From contig NC_085880.1 of assembly GCF_034702125.1 (NCBI RefSeq), positions 12,833,500 through 12,897,499 of the forward strand: DNA of 64,000 nt. Reading direction: 5' to 3'. Below are positions 39,277-51,347 of the stretch, piece after piece (the first letter of the stretch is position 1; every line of letters starts with the position of its first letter). Position numbers and translations under genes: made by a program. Source of the DNA: Engraulis encrasicolus. Its lineage: Eukaryota; Chordata; Actinopteri; Clupeiformes; Engraulidae. The notes below the pieces were generated by a model. That model was not told where the DNA came from and did not search any database. It worked only from the letters and a program-made list of their open reading frames with translations.

Positions 39277-39450
39277 CCTTAGCGCAGAGCCTCTGTTATT
39301 ACTTAACTGTCTCCAAAATGGTTTTGGCCCCGTCTTAATCGGTTACGTAAGACAATCTACATTGTCATAGCTATGTTGTTATGATGTAGTTGATTGTTGA
39401 TTGTCAGCATAGAGTGAATAGGCCTATTGACGGGCCCATTTACAGTAAGA
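39277..39450 (+). mobile_element. piggyBac-like MITE end
   Basis: It starts ttaaccccttagcgcagagcc and continues 'gtcatagctatgttgttatg' and 'cctattgacgggcccattta'. The same end appears in reverse at 48640-48661. The right terminus is not evident. Confidence 0.65.
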
Positions 39451-41209
39451 GGCCACCTGATATATTTAGGGATGGGGTGATTCAAAGAATTGGCAGGAAC
39501 AAATTATATGGCAGGAGCTTTGCTGTCTGAATCTAGGCTGTCTGCCTCTCACCACAACCCAGCAAACCCACACGACAAGTCACTTAGCTCACCACTGCAC
39601 TTAAATACACTACCTAAATGACGGAGTCCACAGACCACTGAGGATCCCACAAGAGCAGACACTGCACAAGCCCTGTTGCAATCTGTTACTACAAAGCAAA
39701 ACATAGATCCTACACAGTACGGTATGGGCAAGCACAATACTCCATGAACCCATGTAGTGCCACCAGCATAACTTATAAGTGTAAATAACTTAATGGCCTT
39801 TTTCAAATGATTTAGTTATTGTTATCAGAGTATATACAGTATGTAATTACGTGACCTGATGTGGCATGTCATGTACGATTACTTTGATTGATAATGCATG
39901 CACACTGTCGACTGGAGTCCAAAATGTGAAAAGATGCACAGCAACTTAATGCACCTAATGGTCTAAACCCCAGTCTTTCGGGCACTGCTAACTGCCCAAA
40001 ATTTTAGAAATTAGTTTTTTAAAGATATTTATTGACTGACCTTTCAGTTTGCAATTTAACTGCATCCTAAGTGCCTTCAGTCAAAGTCCCTATTAAGGCT
40101 CCGTCACAAATTTTTTTTCGAAGAGTTGGACCAATTTTAGGTATTTGTAACTTAAATTTTACAGCTTATTATTTGCGTTATTGCGGCTTATTAGTTACAC
40201 ACTATTATAGCCCAAATAGGCTAGTAAGGGAGGGAAAAAAGTTGGGAAATGGTGTGTATGTACATGTAATGACATAGACTTCCGTGGTGGAACAAGTGCA
40301 CATGGGGCCCCAGGGTAAAACCTTTGAAAGCACCCCCCTACAGTCTGCCAAGGTCATAATAGGGCCCCCAACATCAATATAGGAGGGCCCTGTTCCCTGG
40401 AGCAAATGCCCTACTTACCCAACCCTATAGCTCCACCCCTGCTAGGCTTTTAAGAACATTGAAGGGACAGATATGATTGGCTACCTCATTTAATTTGGCT
40501 CTGTTTCGAGTGAAAGCTGATTGATTACATGTATAAGTACACCAGTAGGCTATAGTAGCATTGCCAGTTGGTTGATTGTGCTGAATCCCAGTTGGTACTT
40601 AATGGGCCGCTGACATAATGACTGTAAAATACTGTGTTATAACACAGCAATTGCCTTATTGATCTTTAATTTTTCTCGCATCTCAACAACCCTTCAGCCA
40701 GGTCTATGTGTGCCAATATACATTCCATTTTGTAATATGTATGCGTCCACCTCATCTACACACTGTAACCGTTAACTTAGCAACTTAAAGGCTGTGAATA
40801 TCTAAATATTTCAAGAGAATTATATAAGATTTTTTTAAATGCCAGAAGAGATTTACAATCATGACCTTGTATACCCTTGTTAATATTTATCTTTTTATAG
40901 AAAGAATACAACATAGTACTCTTTTTTTACATTGTATACTCGAGATTTGCAGAGGGATCATTACATGAAGTTAAACATCTATATACGTATTTATCTGAGA
41001 ATTTAATTAGACTTTGAAGTTGTTTCATTACTAAAGGATATGTATCACAATTTCAGAGACACAAAATACATCAGTGGCTATACAGTCTATGTACATGATT
41101 CTACGTGGATCATCAGGAATATTTAAACTGGAATCAATTTGTTCAAGACATACTCAACAATTCTGTATTTATTTTATTGTTTTGTTTTAAATTTTTGGAC
41201 CAAACGAGA

Positions 41210-41215
41210 AATAAA
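41210..41215 (+). promoter_or_regulatory. papss2: Candidate polyadenylation signal AATAAA
   Basis: Canonical hexamer 2.3 kb after the PAPSS2 stop. Downstream sequence (tatgtgtctcaag) is only weakly GT-rich. Assignment to PAPSS2 is inferred from position. Confidence 0.3.
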
Positions 41216-41320
41216 ACTATGTGTCTCAAGAAGCCTCTTCGTTATCCTGATATTATGAAATCATTGTGTCTAAGAAGTAACAGATTTTCAACTCTTTATA
41301 AACTCTTGCAGGTTGTCTGA

Positions 41321-42149
41321 CAGCCTTGGTTGGGCAAACCTGGATAAAATCATACCACACTCAATATACAACATAATGGGGACCCAATTCTGGGCCCACC
41401 CTCTATAGGCCTGGGAAAACCGACCTGTTTGTTCCCCCTGTTGGTGGGCCCGTTTTTACTAGTGTATTTGGCAACGGATGCCCCGTTAAATGGCCCGTCA
41501 TGTGCTGTGTGGTGAAAAGTGAATCAGAACACAACACTCCCCTCTGCTGGGGGAAGAACATCAACAGGCTCTGACATCAGGTGACATAATAATTGCCCTA
41601 TATTGATATCACACACAGATACAGTGGGTCTTTAAAACTATGTGCAAAGTGCAAACTTTAAACATACTCTTTGTTAACTAGCTATGTATTCAAATGAATG
41701 TAATTCTAAGTGTACATTTGCAAACATTGCATGCTGAGTGAGTGCTGCTATTGAAAGTTAATGCACAGGAAATCCAAGAGAATTATGTGTGATTGACATT
41801 GTCAGCAGAAATGCCTGGACCAGAATGTCAGTTTGAGAACAGGTGGTGACAATTTTTTCAAGAATATGTCCAATGACTTTTTTGCATTTTAGACTATTTA
41901 ATCAGAACAGTTGAAGATGGAGACGGGAAATCAGTGGGAAAGAGATATCGAGATGGGATTGAACCAGGCCAGATTCGAACACGGCTACCCATGGGCATTG
42001 AAGCGCGCTGCACCACAGAGCACCCCACCCCTCTATGACACTTTGAAAAATGATGTGAATTTCAAATACCACCTGCTGTAAAACATGCTTTAACCCTTTA
42101 TAGGGCACACAAATTTCATGACATGTGAGTTAGAAAAAAACCCAAGAGT
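41321..42149. other. Intergenic DNA with a SINE
   Basis: Contains a minus-strand SINE at about 41900-42030. Otherwise no feature is recognised. No ATAD1 exon is seen here or elsewhere between PAPSS2 and PTEN. Confidence 0.55.
41900..42030 (-). mobile_element. tRNA-derived SINE fragment
   Basis: The minus strand reads 'gtgctctgtggtgcagcgcgc' (A-box-like) then 'gtgttcgaatctggcc' (B-box-like) and 'tttcccactgatttcccgtc', the same layout as other SINEs here. Confidence 0.7.
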
Positions 42150-42405
42150 TCCTCCAGAAACATTCTGGTGCGCACCAGTAACTTTTTGTTGTGCGCTCCA
42201 GAAACTTTCATGCGCTCCAGAAACTCGTCCAGTCCAGAAACTTTCTGGCGCACACCTGAAGCTGTAATGCTAAAGGAACGTTTTAGGAAGGCTGTGTTTC
42301 ATGTTGGTGGACACAAACCCCCATCCCCCTTTCAGAAAGTTCCAGGTGCGCACACGTTTCTGGTTGGCACGAGAAAGTTTTTGGTGTGCACAAGAAACAC
42401 TTGGG
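42150..42405. repeat. Irregular repeat of CCAGAAAC-type palindromic units
   Basis: Units such as ccagaaacattctgg, tccagaaactttc, ccagaaactttctggcgcac and (inverted) gaaagttccaggtgcgcac recur about ten times, joined by gtgcgc or cgcacc motifs. The two halves are roughly inverted about 42270. The 137-codon open frame here is not a gene. Confidence 0.75.
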
Positions 42406-42436
42406 TTTTTTTTTTTACTCTCACATGTCATTTTAA

Positions 42437-42788
42437 AGGTACACTGTGCAGGAAATGGTCAAAAAAGGTACTGCAACTATACTGCTCATTGAAACTAGGT
42501 TGCCTATTGCCTATTTGGTCTTTTCGTCAAAGTTTACCAAGCTATAAACTAATATTTTCTAGTATGGCCCAAGTACAGTAATTTTTGCAGCTAAAAAAGT
42601 GTATTTCTGGAAATTTAAAATGGCGGACCATGGAGAAGATCCCCCTAATGTATGAAAAGTGCACTTTTCCCAGTCATAATGAATACTTTTTGAGTTGATG
42701 GTGGTAGTATTCATGAAAAAGGTAACATTAGTAAATGGGTAGCATACATTCTGGAAATAAACAACAAAAAATCTTGCACAGTGTACCT
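42437..42788. mobile_element. TTAA MITE, complete copy of the 'AGGTACACTGTGC' family
   Basis: TTAA lies at 42433-42436 and 42789-42792. Ends aggtacactgtgcagg and cttgcacagtgtacct are inverted. Relatives: 13370-13535, 32640-32791 and 48664-48985. The TTAA target with AGG termini suggests a Kolobok/T2-like origin. Confidence 0.88.
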
Positions 42789-42794
42789 TTAAGG

Positions 42795-43147
42795 CAGGGG
42801 TGGGCAATTATTTTGTCTCAAGGGCCACATTGGGTTTAGAAAGTTGACCAAAGGGCCGGATGTTGTAGGCAACTTGCCCGTGCCAATAATAAGAATTGGT
42901 GTACCGCAGCATAATTACACCATTGTCAGTTATGCCATTCCTCCTAATTGTATCTAGATGTAGACTTTAGTAGTCTTAGATTTCCAAGACCCTTGTTTTA
43001 GGTAGCGCATTGAAGAATGAGTGACCATGCGAGTCTGCATTTTTTTCTGGGAAAGTCTCTGAGGGCCGCATGAAATGGCCGAGCGGGCCGCATGAAATGG
43101 CCGAGCGGGCCGCATGTGGCCCCCGGGCCTGAATTTGCCCACGTCTG
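42795..43147. mobile_element. hAT-like MITE, 'GTGGGCAA' family, with 8 bp duplication
   Basis: Begins caggggtgggcaattatt and ends gaatttgcccacgtctg. It is flanked by perfect ctttaagg (42787-42794 and 43148-43155). It carries three tandem copies of a 23 bp unit (gggccgcatgaaatggccga type) near 43065-43120. Confidence 0.92.
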
Positions 43148-43244
43148 CTTTAAGGGCTCTGTAACAATGATCTGAAGTGTGTACATTTTTAGGATGTCCA
43201 TTTGGGATGAACAGGAGCCTCCTAAAACATTAATTAAACAAGTG

Positions 43245-43410
43245 TGGGGGGTGAGTTGGCTTAGTGGGCTAAGGTCTTATACTCAGGGATCTGGGTTTGA
43301 TTCCAACCTGAGGTAATTTCTCATTCCTTCCCTGTCTCTCTCTCCCACTCATTTCCTGTCACCATATTCGACTCTCTCATCAATAAAGGCTAAAAATCCC
43401 ACAAACAAAT
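43245..43410 (+). mobile_element. tRNA-derived SINE
   Basis: tRNA-like head (ggtgagttggcttagtgggc) with B box gggtttgattccaacctg. 'tctctctcccactcatttcc' and the tail 'tcaataaaggctaaaaatcc' follow. The same family as 20046-20200 and 52240-53165. Confidence 0.8.
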
Positions 43411-43939
43411 GGAGACTTAAAAAAGAATTAAACATGAGTGACAACAAAGAATACCTTCATTATATTAGTTGGCTGCATCTTTTTCAGATGGGGAACCAAT
43501 GTTTATGCCCAATGTGTCTCCTTCCATGCCTCAAGAGGGCACCATTGCACCACCAATACCCTTCTAACATACTGGAGCAGAGGGCAGATGCATGCAAAGG
43601 CCTGGGGAGTCATGTACAAAGACTTCCGTAGATTTTCTACTGAACAAAATGTCTAAAATAGAATATATGTCTTTTAGGCATTCATTTTCACATGAAGAGC
43701 ATTAGGTACATTTCGGCCACAAAAGAAGAAAGCTGCCTGGACAGTTTTCTGTATTCGGCCTGATGATGTCCTATTCTCTCCTCCACTCTTGTATGATTGG
43801 TCTGGAACATTCTCCTCATAAACACTCCTTCAGTTAAATTAAGTATATATCAATAGTATTTTATAGCACAGTAGCATCCGTTATTCAAAGTGCTTGAGAA
43901 AGAAGAAAATTATTTTAGAAGACAAGACTGAAGATAATT
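43411..43939. other. Intergenic DNA
   Basis: Nothing recognised; two overlapping short open frames near 43434-43656 have no family resemblance. Confidence 0.5.
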
Positions 43940-44817
43940 AAACTCAACCAAAGGCAGATGAAAACAAAGCTTTTTTAAAAAAAAAATCTCTGTTGGGGCG
44001 GTTCTAATTTCAAAAGGAAGCTAGTTCCAGCATTTAGCAGCATTAAGTCTAAATGACATTTCACCCGATCAGGATTTTACCCTTAGCGCAACCAGAAGAA
44101 GAGACTTTGAGGATGATATTGTTCTAGCAAATCTGCAACACATTTAGGGCCTATGCTTATAAAAAATCAGAAGAGTTTTGAACTCAATTTTAAAACTCAC
44201 TGGGTGCTAGTGCAATTACCTCTTTCCTTTGTTTTAATTAGAATTCTAGCAGCAGCATTTTTGATTTGTTGCACCTGCCTGAGTGATTTTTGGGGAAGAC
44301 CTATAGGGTATTGCAGTAGTCAACTCTACAACAAATAAAAGCATGGACTAATTTCTCCCGATCCTGTTTTTATACAAAATCTTAGCTATGTTCCTAGTGT
44401 ACCAAAAAACGGATTTAATTCTGTTTTTGATCTGAGCACAGAAACTGAGATTAATATTCATCATCACACCCAGGTCTTTCAATGGTCTTTCATGACTATT
44501 ATATGAGAGGATAGTGTAGTGACAGGAAACGAATGGGAGAGAGATGTAGGCCTACTAAAGGATCGGCATAGGACCCAGGCCAGAAAACCCGGGTCGCCAG
44601 ATAGCAGCCCAGTGCCCTACAGATAGCCACAGTAAGGCCATCACACCAAGGTTTTTGCCACAAAACAATTTTAAGTAAGCACAGAGGTTCTGTTTTCCAT
44701 CCTCGTTTCCAAAATCAATTCTTTCAATCTTGTCTTTATTCGACTGCAAGAAGTTTTGTTGTATCCAGCCATTCATGTTTTTAAGTTTTAAGGCAGTGAT
44801 CTCAAGACTCCCCCAGC
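43940..44817. repeat. Interspersed teleost repeat interrupted by a SINE
   Basis: Segments 'ctagcagcagcatttttgatt', 'gggaagacctatagggtattg', 'cagtagtcaactctac' and 'aaaagcatggactaatttctc' form a block that I recall as dispersed widely in teleost genomes. Its class is unclear to me. A SINE (44517-44630) interrupts it. Confidence 0.5.
44517..44630 (-). mobile_element. tRNA-derived SINE fragment
   Basis: The minus strand includes 'gggctgctatctggcgacc' and 'cgggttttctggcctgggtc', then 'tctctctcccattcgtttcc' and 'tgtcac'. The B box is degraded. Confidence 0.6.
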
Positions 44818-45065
44818 CTAGCCTGATTATCATCAACTTTCAAATCTCTTCGATACTTGGTCTGACCAAGAGCATAACAATTAACGTTTCCCAAACGGCA
44901 TGTTGACCCGTCTCCCTTGGTTTGCTATTTGTTGTTTTCTTCCCGGCAAAGTGGGAGGAGTTCCCGATTATTCTTGAGCTCAGAAATGATATCTGTATTG
45001 CTCCTGGCCTGACTAGAAGCAACGCTGAAGGTGTTGCGTCACTAGGAGGGCGCGGCCTGGCTATC
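44818..45065 (+). mobile_element. MITE, 'AGCCTGATTATCATC' family, uninterrupted copy
   Basis: Begins ctagcctgattatcatcaac and ends gcgcggcctggcta, about 248 bp. It defines the intact structure used to read the nested insertion at 7484-7814. Confidence 0.82.
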
Positions 45066-47689
45066 CCCAGCCCCCACCCCACACACACACACTCCACCCC
45101 ATTCATAAGGATGATAATTACCGGCCTATAATTGCATCGAAATTCCCCAATGCTGCCTCTGCCTGAACAGGACAGTATTGTCACACTGCACAGGGGTATA
45201 GTGATAATCAATTAGCCTAGGGAACAGCGCCAGTGTCAGGGGCACCTCGATGTGAAACTGGAGGGTGGATTGAACCTGTGAGACTCCAGCCACATTTCCC
45301 AGCCCACTGCCGCCACTACCTTAACTACCACCAGTCCAGTGTTGCCACTCGCCACCACCAAAACCTCTATCAGATCTTCAATCCGTGCACTGCCACAGAA
45401 ACCCATAACAAGCTGTACAAAATACAGTATGAATGTGAAGTATATACAGTACTGTATATCAAGTGAAATTCTGGTTCCACTTTAAATAATTATATCAGTT
45501 CATTATATAAGCCGAAAGCGGGGGACAAAGGGGTCAGCTGTCCCGGGCTCAGGGAGAGAGGACCTCCCCAAACTGGGTACTCATTACATTGCATGTACAG
45601 TATACTCAGAGATTCTTTAAGTATATAGAGATATGCCAACATAATAGGTTTCTATGGGCACCTAACGTGACCAGGTTCCGGTCTGCCTAAAGGGCGTGTC
45701 ATAATGCTCCTACAATGAATAGAACAGTCATTAGGTCTGCCTAGGTCTGCCTAAGGGGGGCCATAATAGAACCAGGAAACAATGGGCCAATGGAACCTCT
45801 CTCTCTCTCTACTCTCTCTGGTATACTGGGTGGGGGGGGGGGGGGGGGACCTTTCAGATGATTTTGTCCTGGGCCTGACCAAAGCTGTCAGCAGCTCTGA
45901 TTATCCTCGATCATCACTTTTTGGTAGGCTAGGGGGAATCCAACCTGTACTGAACAGGACAGTGTGTGCAAGCACTACACAGATGTACATAGGCCAGTGA
46001 TGACCAATTAGCGCTCTGTAATGCCAAATTCCCCACGAGGTGGCCCAGATCTGTGGGCCGGTGTGTTCCAGTGGCATTATGGTTACAGGCCAACCGTGCT
46101 AAGCTGCTTCGACAGCTTACAGGACTGAGGTGGGTATCCCTCTGCGCGGTGCGGTGTACCTGCATAAGCAACAGGCTTAGGGAGAGGGAATTCCCCCCCA
46201 AGTACAGCGAAAGCACAGATAAGATTGTTTGATCTTTCTATCTGTCTGCCACGTTGCAGGTAACCCCCTGGGAAAATAATCCTCCCACCTGTAAGGTGCC
46301 CTCTGTGCTCCAAGCGGCTGGACAGATGAAGTGATCGGGTTAACAGCTCAAGAAAAGCAACCTTGTAGTCACCCTGACAAAGACAGCAGCGATAAAAGAA
46401 TCTCAGGAATATTTTCAGAATATACAGTATTGTAGCACCCTTTTAACTCTGTTTACCCAAGACCCCATACCCTAACATGTGAGCTAATGTTTTCTCAATG
46501 CAACGTAAAAGAGAGTACCAGAGAGCCCTATGCACAAGTGGATTTATCAGGTGCCCTACCTTACTCACTTTAATTTACCTTGCTGCCCCCTCATCTAATA
46601 AAAATAAGTACAAGTGATGACAACTACACAGCTATGCATGTGCATGAGGCCTGATGATGGTCATTTATTGCCACCAAATTAGAAAATCACTACTGCACAT
46701 GACAAGAGCGAGCGTGTGGAGCTTGCTTTATTTGGGAAGTTGACTTTGAGAATAACTCTTTTTTAAAAGGAAGTGTGCAAAACTTTTCAACTTCCTTGAT
46801 CAAACTACACAGCCAGTGTTAACCCACAGGAGAAAATGTATATATCGAATTATTGATATATGGACTGTTCCTTATATGGCGCATACTAAAAGCGGTCCAT
46901 TTCTGATCTTCCATGAGGTTCACAAACACATTCTATGTATTGCATCATAAATATTACCCAACATAAAATGGTGCTTGGAACATGGCCTGTGGATGACAAT
47001 AAAAACACCATTGTGACTGTGGCTGAGTTTTTGACAGCATTGTGACAGTTTGTCGTAAAATGTTGTATGTGTAAACAGGGTCAAAGTGACACAGTTCTTT
47101 TCTTCCACATATAAGATTTGCATAGCCAAGTACATGTTCACTATATATTTTTCGCATGGGAGGTGCACCGTCTGGCCTTGGCATGCGTCTCCAGGGGCCA
47201 AGGGAGTCAGTTCTCGCAGGCCAAGGAAGATGGGGAGCCCCAAATTGGGTTCTCAGTATGTATTGAGAGGGGTGACCTTTCAGATGACTTTGTCCCAGCC
47301 CCGGCAAAACAATCTGGCAGCAACCCTGATAACTGTAGACTAACTACTCAGGACCACTTCAGTCCGGAAAGGAGGCCGCCTTTGTTGAAATACCTGCCTT
47401 AATTGGCTGTGGCGTTAAAAAAGCTAAACGGGATTGGTGTCGCAGCAAAGACCTGTACAAGAGACTGAACAGATTGTGCTGTCTTGAAGCTATCCTCCTG
47501 GGGACTCCTGTGAATGTTTTATCAGTCTGTGGCTATAGTCTGCTACTCTAATCTTTCTGCAGTGATGTGTTGGGGAATTTGGGAAACGTTCTTAGCAGGG
47601 TGAAACGCTGTCAGAGATTAAGATCAGGTACATTTCCCATCACTGTATTTGAAAGTGAGAGCCCAACTGGGAAACTCCAACTCCCATTG
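45066..47689. other. Intergenic DNA with diverged repeats
   Basis: No exon. Related segments include 45150-45235 / 45935-46030 (gaacaggacagt ... accaattagc) and 45545-45600 / 47240-47340 (gacctttcagatga, tttgtcc), pieces of at least one dispersed family. A run of about 15 G lies at 45832-45848. Confidence 0.45.
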
Positions 47690-47945
47690 TCATTGCGACC
47701 CAGCACTCCACAGCACACAAGTGAACATTGCACACTGCACACAACAAAATTGCATTTATGCCTCACATGTGTAAGGGGGCAGCCCTCAATGGTGCCCCAA
47801 GGGAGCAGTGTGGCGGGACAGTACCATGCTCTGGGTACCTCAGGATGGGGGAGAGAACTGGTTAATTACTCTCCCCACCAACCTGGCAGGTCGGGAGTCG
47901 AACCGGCAACCTTTGGGCTACAAGTCTGATGCCCTAACTGCTTAT
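47690..47945 (-). mobile_element. tRNA-derived SINE, second family
   Basis: The minus strand begins 'gttagggcatcagacttgta' with B box gccggttcgactcccgac. 'ggggagagtaattaaccag', 'gtactgtcccgcc' and 'gaggcataaatgcaattttg' follow. Copies lie at 51850-52095 and, partial, at 62690-62810. Confidence 0.78.
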
Positions 47946-47999
47946 GAATTGCTTGTGAAGTGGGGAATATTCCTTCTGTATGGTGTCTGTAGCCTCTTA

Positions 48000-48660
48000 C
48001 TGCAGATGGGGTCGCCGGCGGGCCTATTAATTATTTGCTGAAAATACTCAACTACATCATAACAACATTGCTATGACAGTGCAGAGAGCCTTAAGTAAGG
48101 GTTAACGTTCGGCGAGAAGGTCGCTACCGTGGAATAGCAGCACGACAGAGAGAATCTTTAGACCCCGACGCGGAGCGGAGTGCTGCTATTCCACAAAGCG
48201 ACCGACTCGCCGAAAGTTAACCCGCTTATTATATGGATATACTTAAATGATTCACACATGGCAGGGACATTTCTTTAGGCCTATTTAATGTTAAGTCTAT
48301 TATAGTTTTTAATGTCAAAAGATTGTTGCTGCGCAAAAACAAAACAGTGCCGTTGTGGAACACCGCTAGGCAACAGCTAGGTAGCCAGGACAACAGGTGT
48401 TGTCTATCACAGCAGCTGATTAGAGTCTTGTTGAAAAGTCGCTTTAGCAGTGAAAAGTCTTGTTGCCATTGACAACGGTCTGTTATAGACCAACCCGTCC
48501 GTTATCGAAAAATAACAGACGTGCGAACGTTGGGGAGCCCCGTTGAAATGAATGGAGCATTCGACCGATGACGTCACACCATATAATAAGTAACAGATAA
48601 AGACATAGCCATTACAATTTTGGTGACAGCAAGGTTATAACAGGCTCTGCGCTAAGGGGT
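48000..48660 (-). mobile_element. piggyBac-like MITE copy, interrupted by palindromic DNA
   Basis: Reverse-orientation copy of the 39277 family: left part to about 48108 (cataacaacattgctatgac), right part from about 48592 (taacagataaagacatagcc) ending ggctctgcgctaaggggttaa. A 480 bp insert lies between the halves. Confidence 0.65.
48108..48591. mobile_element. Insert with a strong hairpin and TTATTATATGG inverted ends
   Basis: 48108-48224 is a hairpin (gggttaacgttcggcgag ... ctcgccgaaagttaaccc, with gtggaatagcagca inverted inside). The adjoining cttattatatgg (48225-48236) is inverted again as ccatataataag (48580-48591). The insert therefore combines two inverted-repeat units. Its class is unknown. 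Confidence 0.65.
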
Positions 48661-48663
48661 TAA

Positions 48664-48985
48664 AGGTGCACTGTGTAATATTTTAGTAGTTTATGTCCAG
48701 AATTCATGCTGTCCGTTCACAAATGTTGGGCTACCCTTTGCATGAATACTCACCATCATTGCCTCTAAGTATTCATTATGACTGGCAAAATAGCACTTTT
48801 CATACATGAAAAGGGGGATCTTCTCCATTGTTCGCCATTTTGAATTTCCAGAAATAAATATTTTTAGCTGCAAACTGTACTTTGGTCACACTAGTAAATA
48901 TTAGTTCATTATTTAGTAAATATTCATGAAAAGATCAAATTTGGCAATAGGCAGCATAGTTTCAATGGGCTGCATAGTTGCAATA
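48664..48985 (-). mobile_element. TTAA MITE, 'AGGTACACTGTGC' family, truncated
   Basis: Starts after TTAA (48660-48663) with aggtgcactgtgtaat. It follows the 42437-42788 sequence in reverse and loses similarity near 48985, so the far terminus is gone. Confidence 0.78.
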
Positions 48986-49389
48986 TGTCTGGCCAGCATC
49001 CTAGTGCTCTGTTCAAATAAGCAATGTGTCCGCTTGACAAATCAGGTATGCATAAGAAATATGATATAAATGTGCAATGGATGAAGGATCACAAGACTGA
49101 TTATGTTAAAGGATAAGTCCACAAGTACTTGCTACATTTAGCTCCTTGTCTGAGTTGCCTGCAATGCAATAAAGTGGCCCTTGCTGATGTTTGCTGCTTT
49201 TTCTGTGACTTGACAAAGCTGTGGCAAGGATTTTGAAAGTAGGGAAGTCCATGATGCGTGTCGCATTGCAATGTATTATTAAATCTAGAATATACCCTTT
49301 TTGTAATTTATTGTCAAAATGCAAATTTATTTCCATAGTGTGTGATTCTTCATAAACTACAATATGTTCTACAATACTGCTGGGCTGCT

Positions 49390-51315
49390 CACCTCACCCG
49401 CCAGAGAAAATATCCCATAAAGCAATGCGTCTCAAGATCTCCCTTATCCCTTACAAGGCCCTCAGCAACCTTGCACCCTTGTATCTGACTGATGTCCTCC
49501 ATTGCCATTCCCCTACCCATCACATTACATTACATTACATTATGACTTTGTGACTTACATTGACATTGGCCACTTCGGCCATGGATGGAGGTGTAGGAAG
49601 AGGTAAGGGTATACTCTGATCAAGACAACCCAAACCATTAGGCCAGAGCTGCACACCGTCAACTACAAACCCCAACTCCATAGAAGTTGGGACACAAGGT
49701 AAATTGTGAATAATGACAAAATACTGCCATTTTCAAAACGTCTGATTCTTACTTTAGATGGAGAATGGCACAAAGAAAACATATCAGCCATCAAAAATGA
49801 CCAAAATTATTGTTTTTGGGTATATTCATGAATATGTAAAAACAACACGTCTCAAAAGAGTTGGGACGGGGACAATAAAAAGCAGCAAATGTCGAGGAAG
49901 ACTAAAAACAAAACAAAAGACAACATTTAACAGTTAAATATTAACCGATGAGATGATTTTATATTTTTAAAATTTTTAGAAGAAAGAAGTTTAAATTCCT
50001 GCTTTTGACATGATTTCACCAGCTTAAATGGTGAGTGTATTACTTGTCATGTTTTGCAATGTTTTCCTTTCTGTAGTGCTTACAGTGTGACAGGTCTTGA
50101 CCAAAAGCTTGCCATTTTATCACATGCTGGTCCTTATGATGGAGTTAAACTTTTAAAACATAGTAGAGAATGCAATTTGTCCTGCCTATGTGGCAGTAAT
50201 TGAAGATTTCCCTTCAAAATATAATGCATGAGAGGCTTTTCATGCTGTTTAAAACCTATTTATATCATTCAACACTGTATTTAGGCTAACTCAACAAATG
50301 AGAACAACTTAACCAATGCACTACTGCACCCCCATGCCATCATGGAGGCTGACTTTTGAAGTTAGCACTAACACAATGGATGGTCCATTTTCACTGTAGC
50401 ACAGGATGTGCAAGACTCTATTATTAAAAAAAAAGAATTGACTTCTGCAACTTCTGCTGAATTATGTAAGCAAAGGACAATTTCCCATGTCTTCTGGGTC
50501 TATTTCAAGTGAGCTCGGGTGCAGAATGTTAAACCACTTTATCATTTGCACACATGAAGCATTCTTAATATGGTCAATTTTCAATAGCTGTAATTCTTGG
50601 AGTGCTAGAGTGAAACTACAGCCAATATATATTTCATGATGTCATGAACCTATACAATGATTTTAATGACATAAATATGTCTTATATACATGTACACTCA
50701 ATCATGGTAAATCAAAGGGAATTCAAAAATGTATGTAATAACTATGGTAACTATTCCCTCTGCATCTTTAATTTTGAGTGATTCAGCCTCTCTGTGATGG
50801 TCTTATACCTGGACACTCATATTATATTGTCCATCAGTACAATTCATTTTGAAATGTTCCTCTTTGTTGTTTTATCTTATTTGGATGTTTATTACATTTC
50901 ACTGATCTCCGTCCCAACTTATTTGAGACGTGTTGCAGTTATCAAATTAGAAATGAGTACATATGTCCCCCAAAACAATATTTTTTCTCGGTTTTAACTC
51001 CTGTCTTTTCACTATTCTCCATCTAATGAATGGATTGAATGTTTTGAAAATTATAGCATTTTGATTTTATTCACAGTTTACCAAATGTCCCAACTTCACT
51101 GGAGTTAGGGTTTGTTTGCTAATGCCAATTTCCTCACCCCTATCATCACGACCAAATGCTGGATCAACGGAGACTGAGACTTCGCCATCACTGCCTCACC
51201 CTGGCCATCTGTAACTCTGATACACCACTGCTGGCCTTCAAACACTCTCTCTCGCTCTCTCTCTCCCTCCCCCCCTCTCTCTGTAAAGCGTCTTTGAGTA
51301 CCACGAAAGATGTTT
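49390..51315 (+). mobile_element. LINE 3' fragment, split by the element at 49665-51115
   Basis: The left part encodes KISLIPYKALSNLAPLYLTD in frame, resembling the 'YKALHGLAPxYLTDLL' motif near the C-terminus of many fish LINE ORFs. The right part (51120-51310) ends 'ctgtaaagcgtctttgagta' followed by a TTA microsatellite, a usual LINE 3' end. The halves fit one element interrupted by later insertion. Confidence 0.65.
49665..51115. mobile_element. 1.45 kb non-autonomous DNA transposon with nested inverted repeats
   Basis: Ends acaaaccccaactccat ... gaagttgggaca and tgtcccaacttcactgg ... gttagggtttgt are inverted. A second inverted pair lies inside: acacgtctcaaaagagttgg (about 49845) and ccaacttatttgagacgtgt (about 50914). 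No transposase. This layout recurs in a common fish repeat group; I tentatively think of Kolobok-like elements but cannot confirm it. Confidence 0.8.
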
Positions 51316-51347
51316 ATTATTATTATTATTATCATTATTATTATTAT

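Larger units (their letters stand above)
38924..41320 (+). other. papss2: Region after PAPSS2: probable 3'UTR and intergenic DNA
   Basis: No coding exon. A piggyBac-like MITE piece lies at 39277-39450. The first well-formed AATAAA I see is at 41210-41215, which would give a 2.3 kb 3'UTR; a closer non-canonical signal is possible. About 40280-40440 is GGCCCC-rich repeat-like sequence ending agctccacccctgc. Confidence 0.5.

Noticed and set aside
42168..42581. 137-residue open frame
   Set aside because: It results from the CCAGAAAC repeat cluster and an adjoining MITE.
43940..44340. Possible coding exon suggested by moderate conservation in my memory
   Set aside because: The conserved phrases belong to a dispersed teleost repeat; frames are broken.
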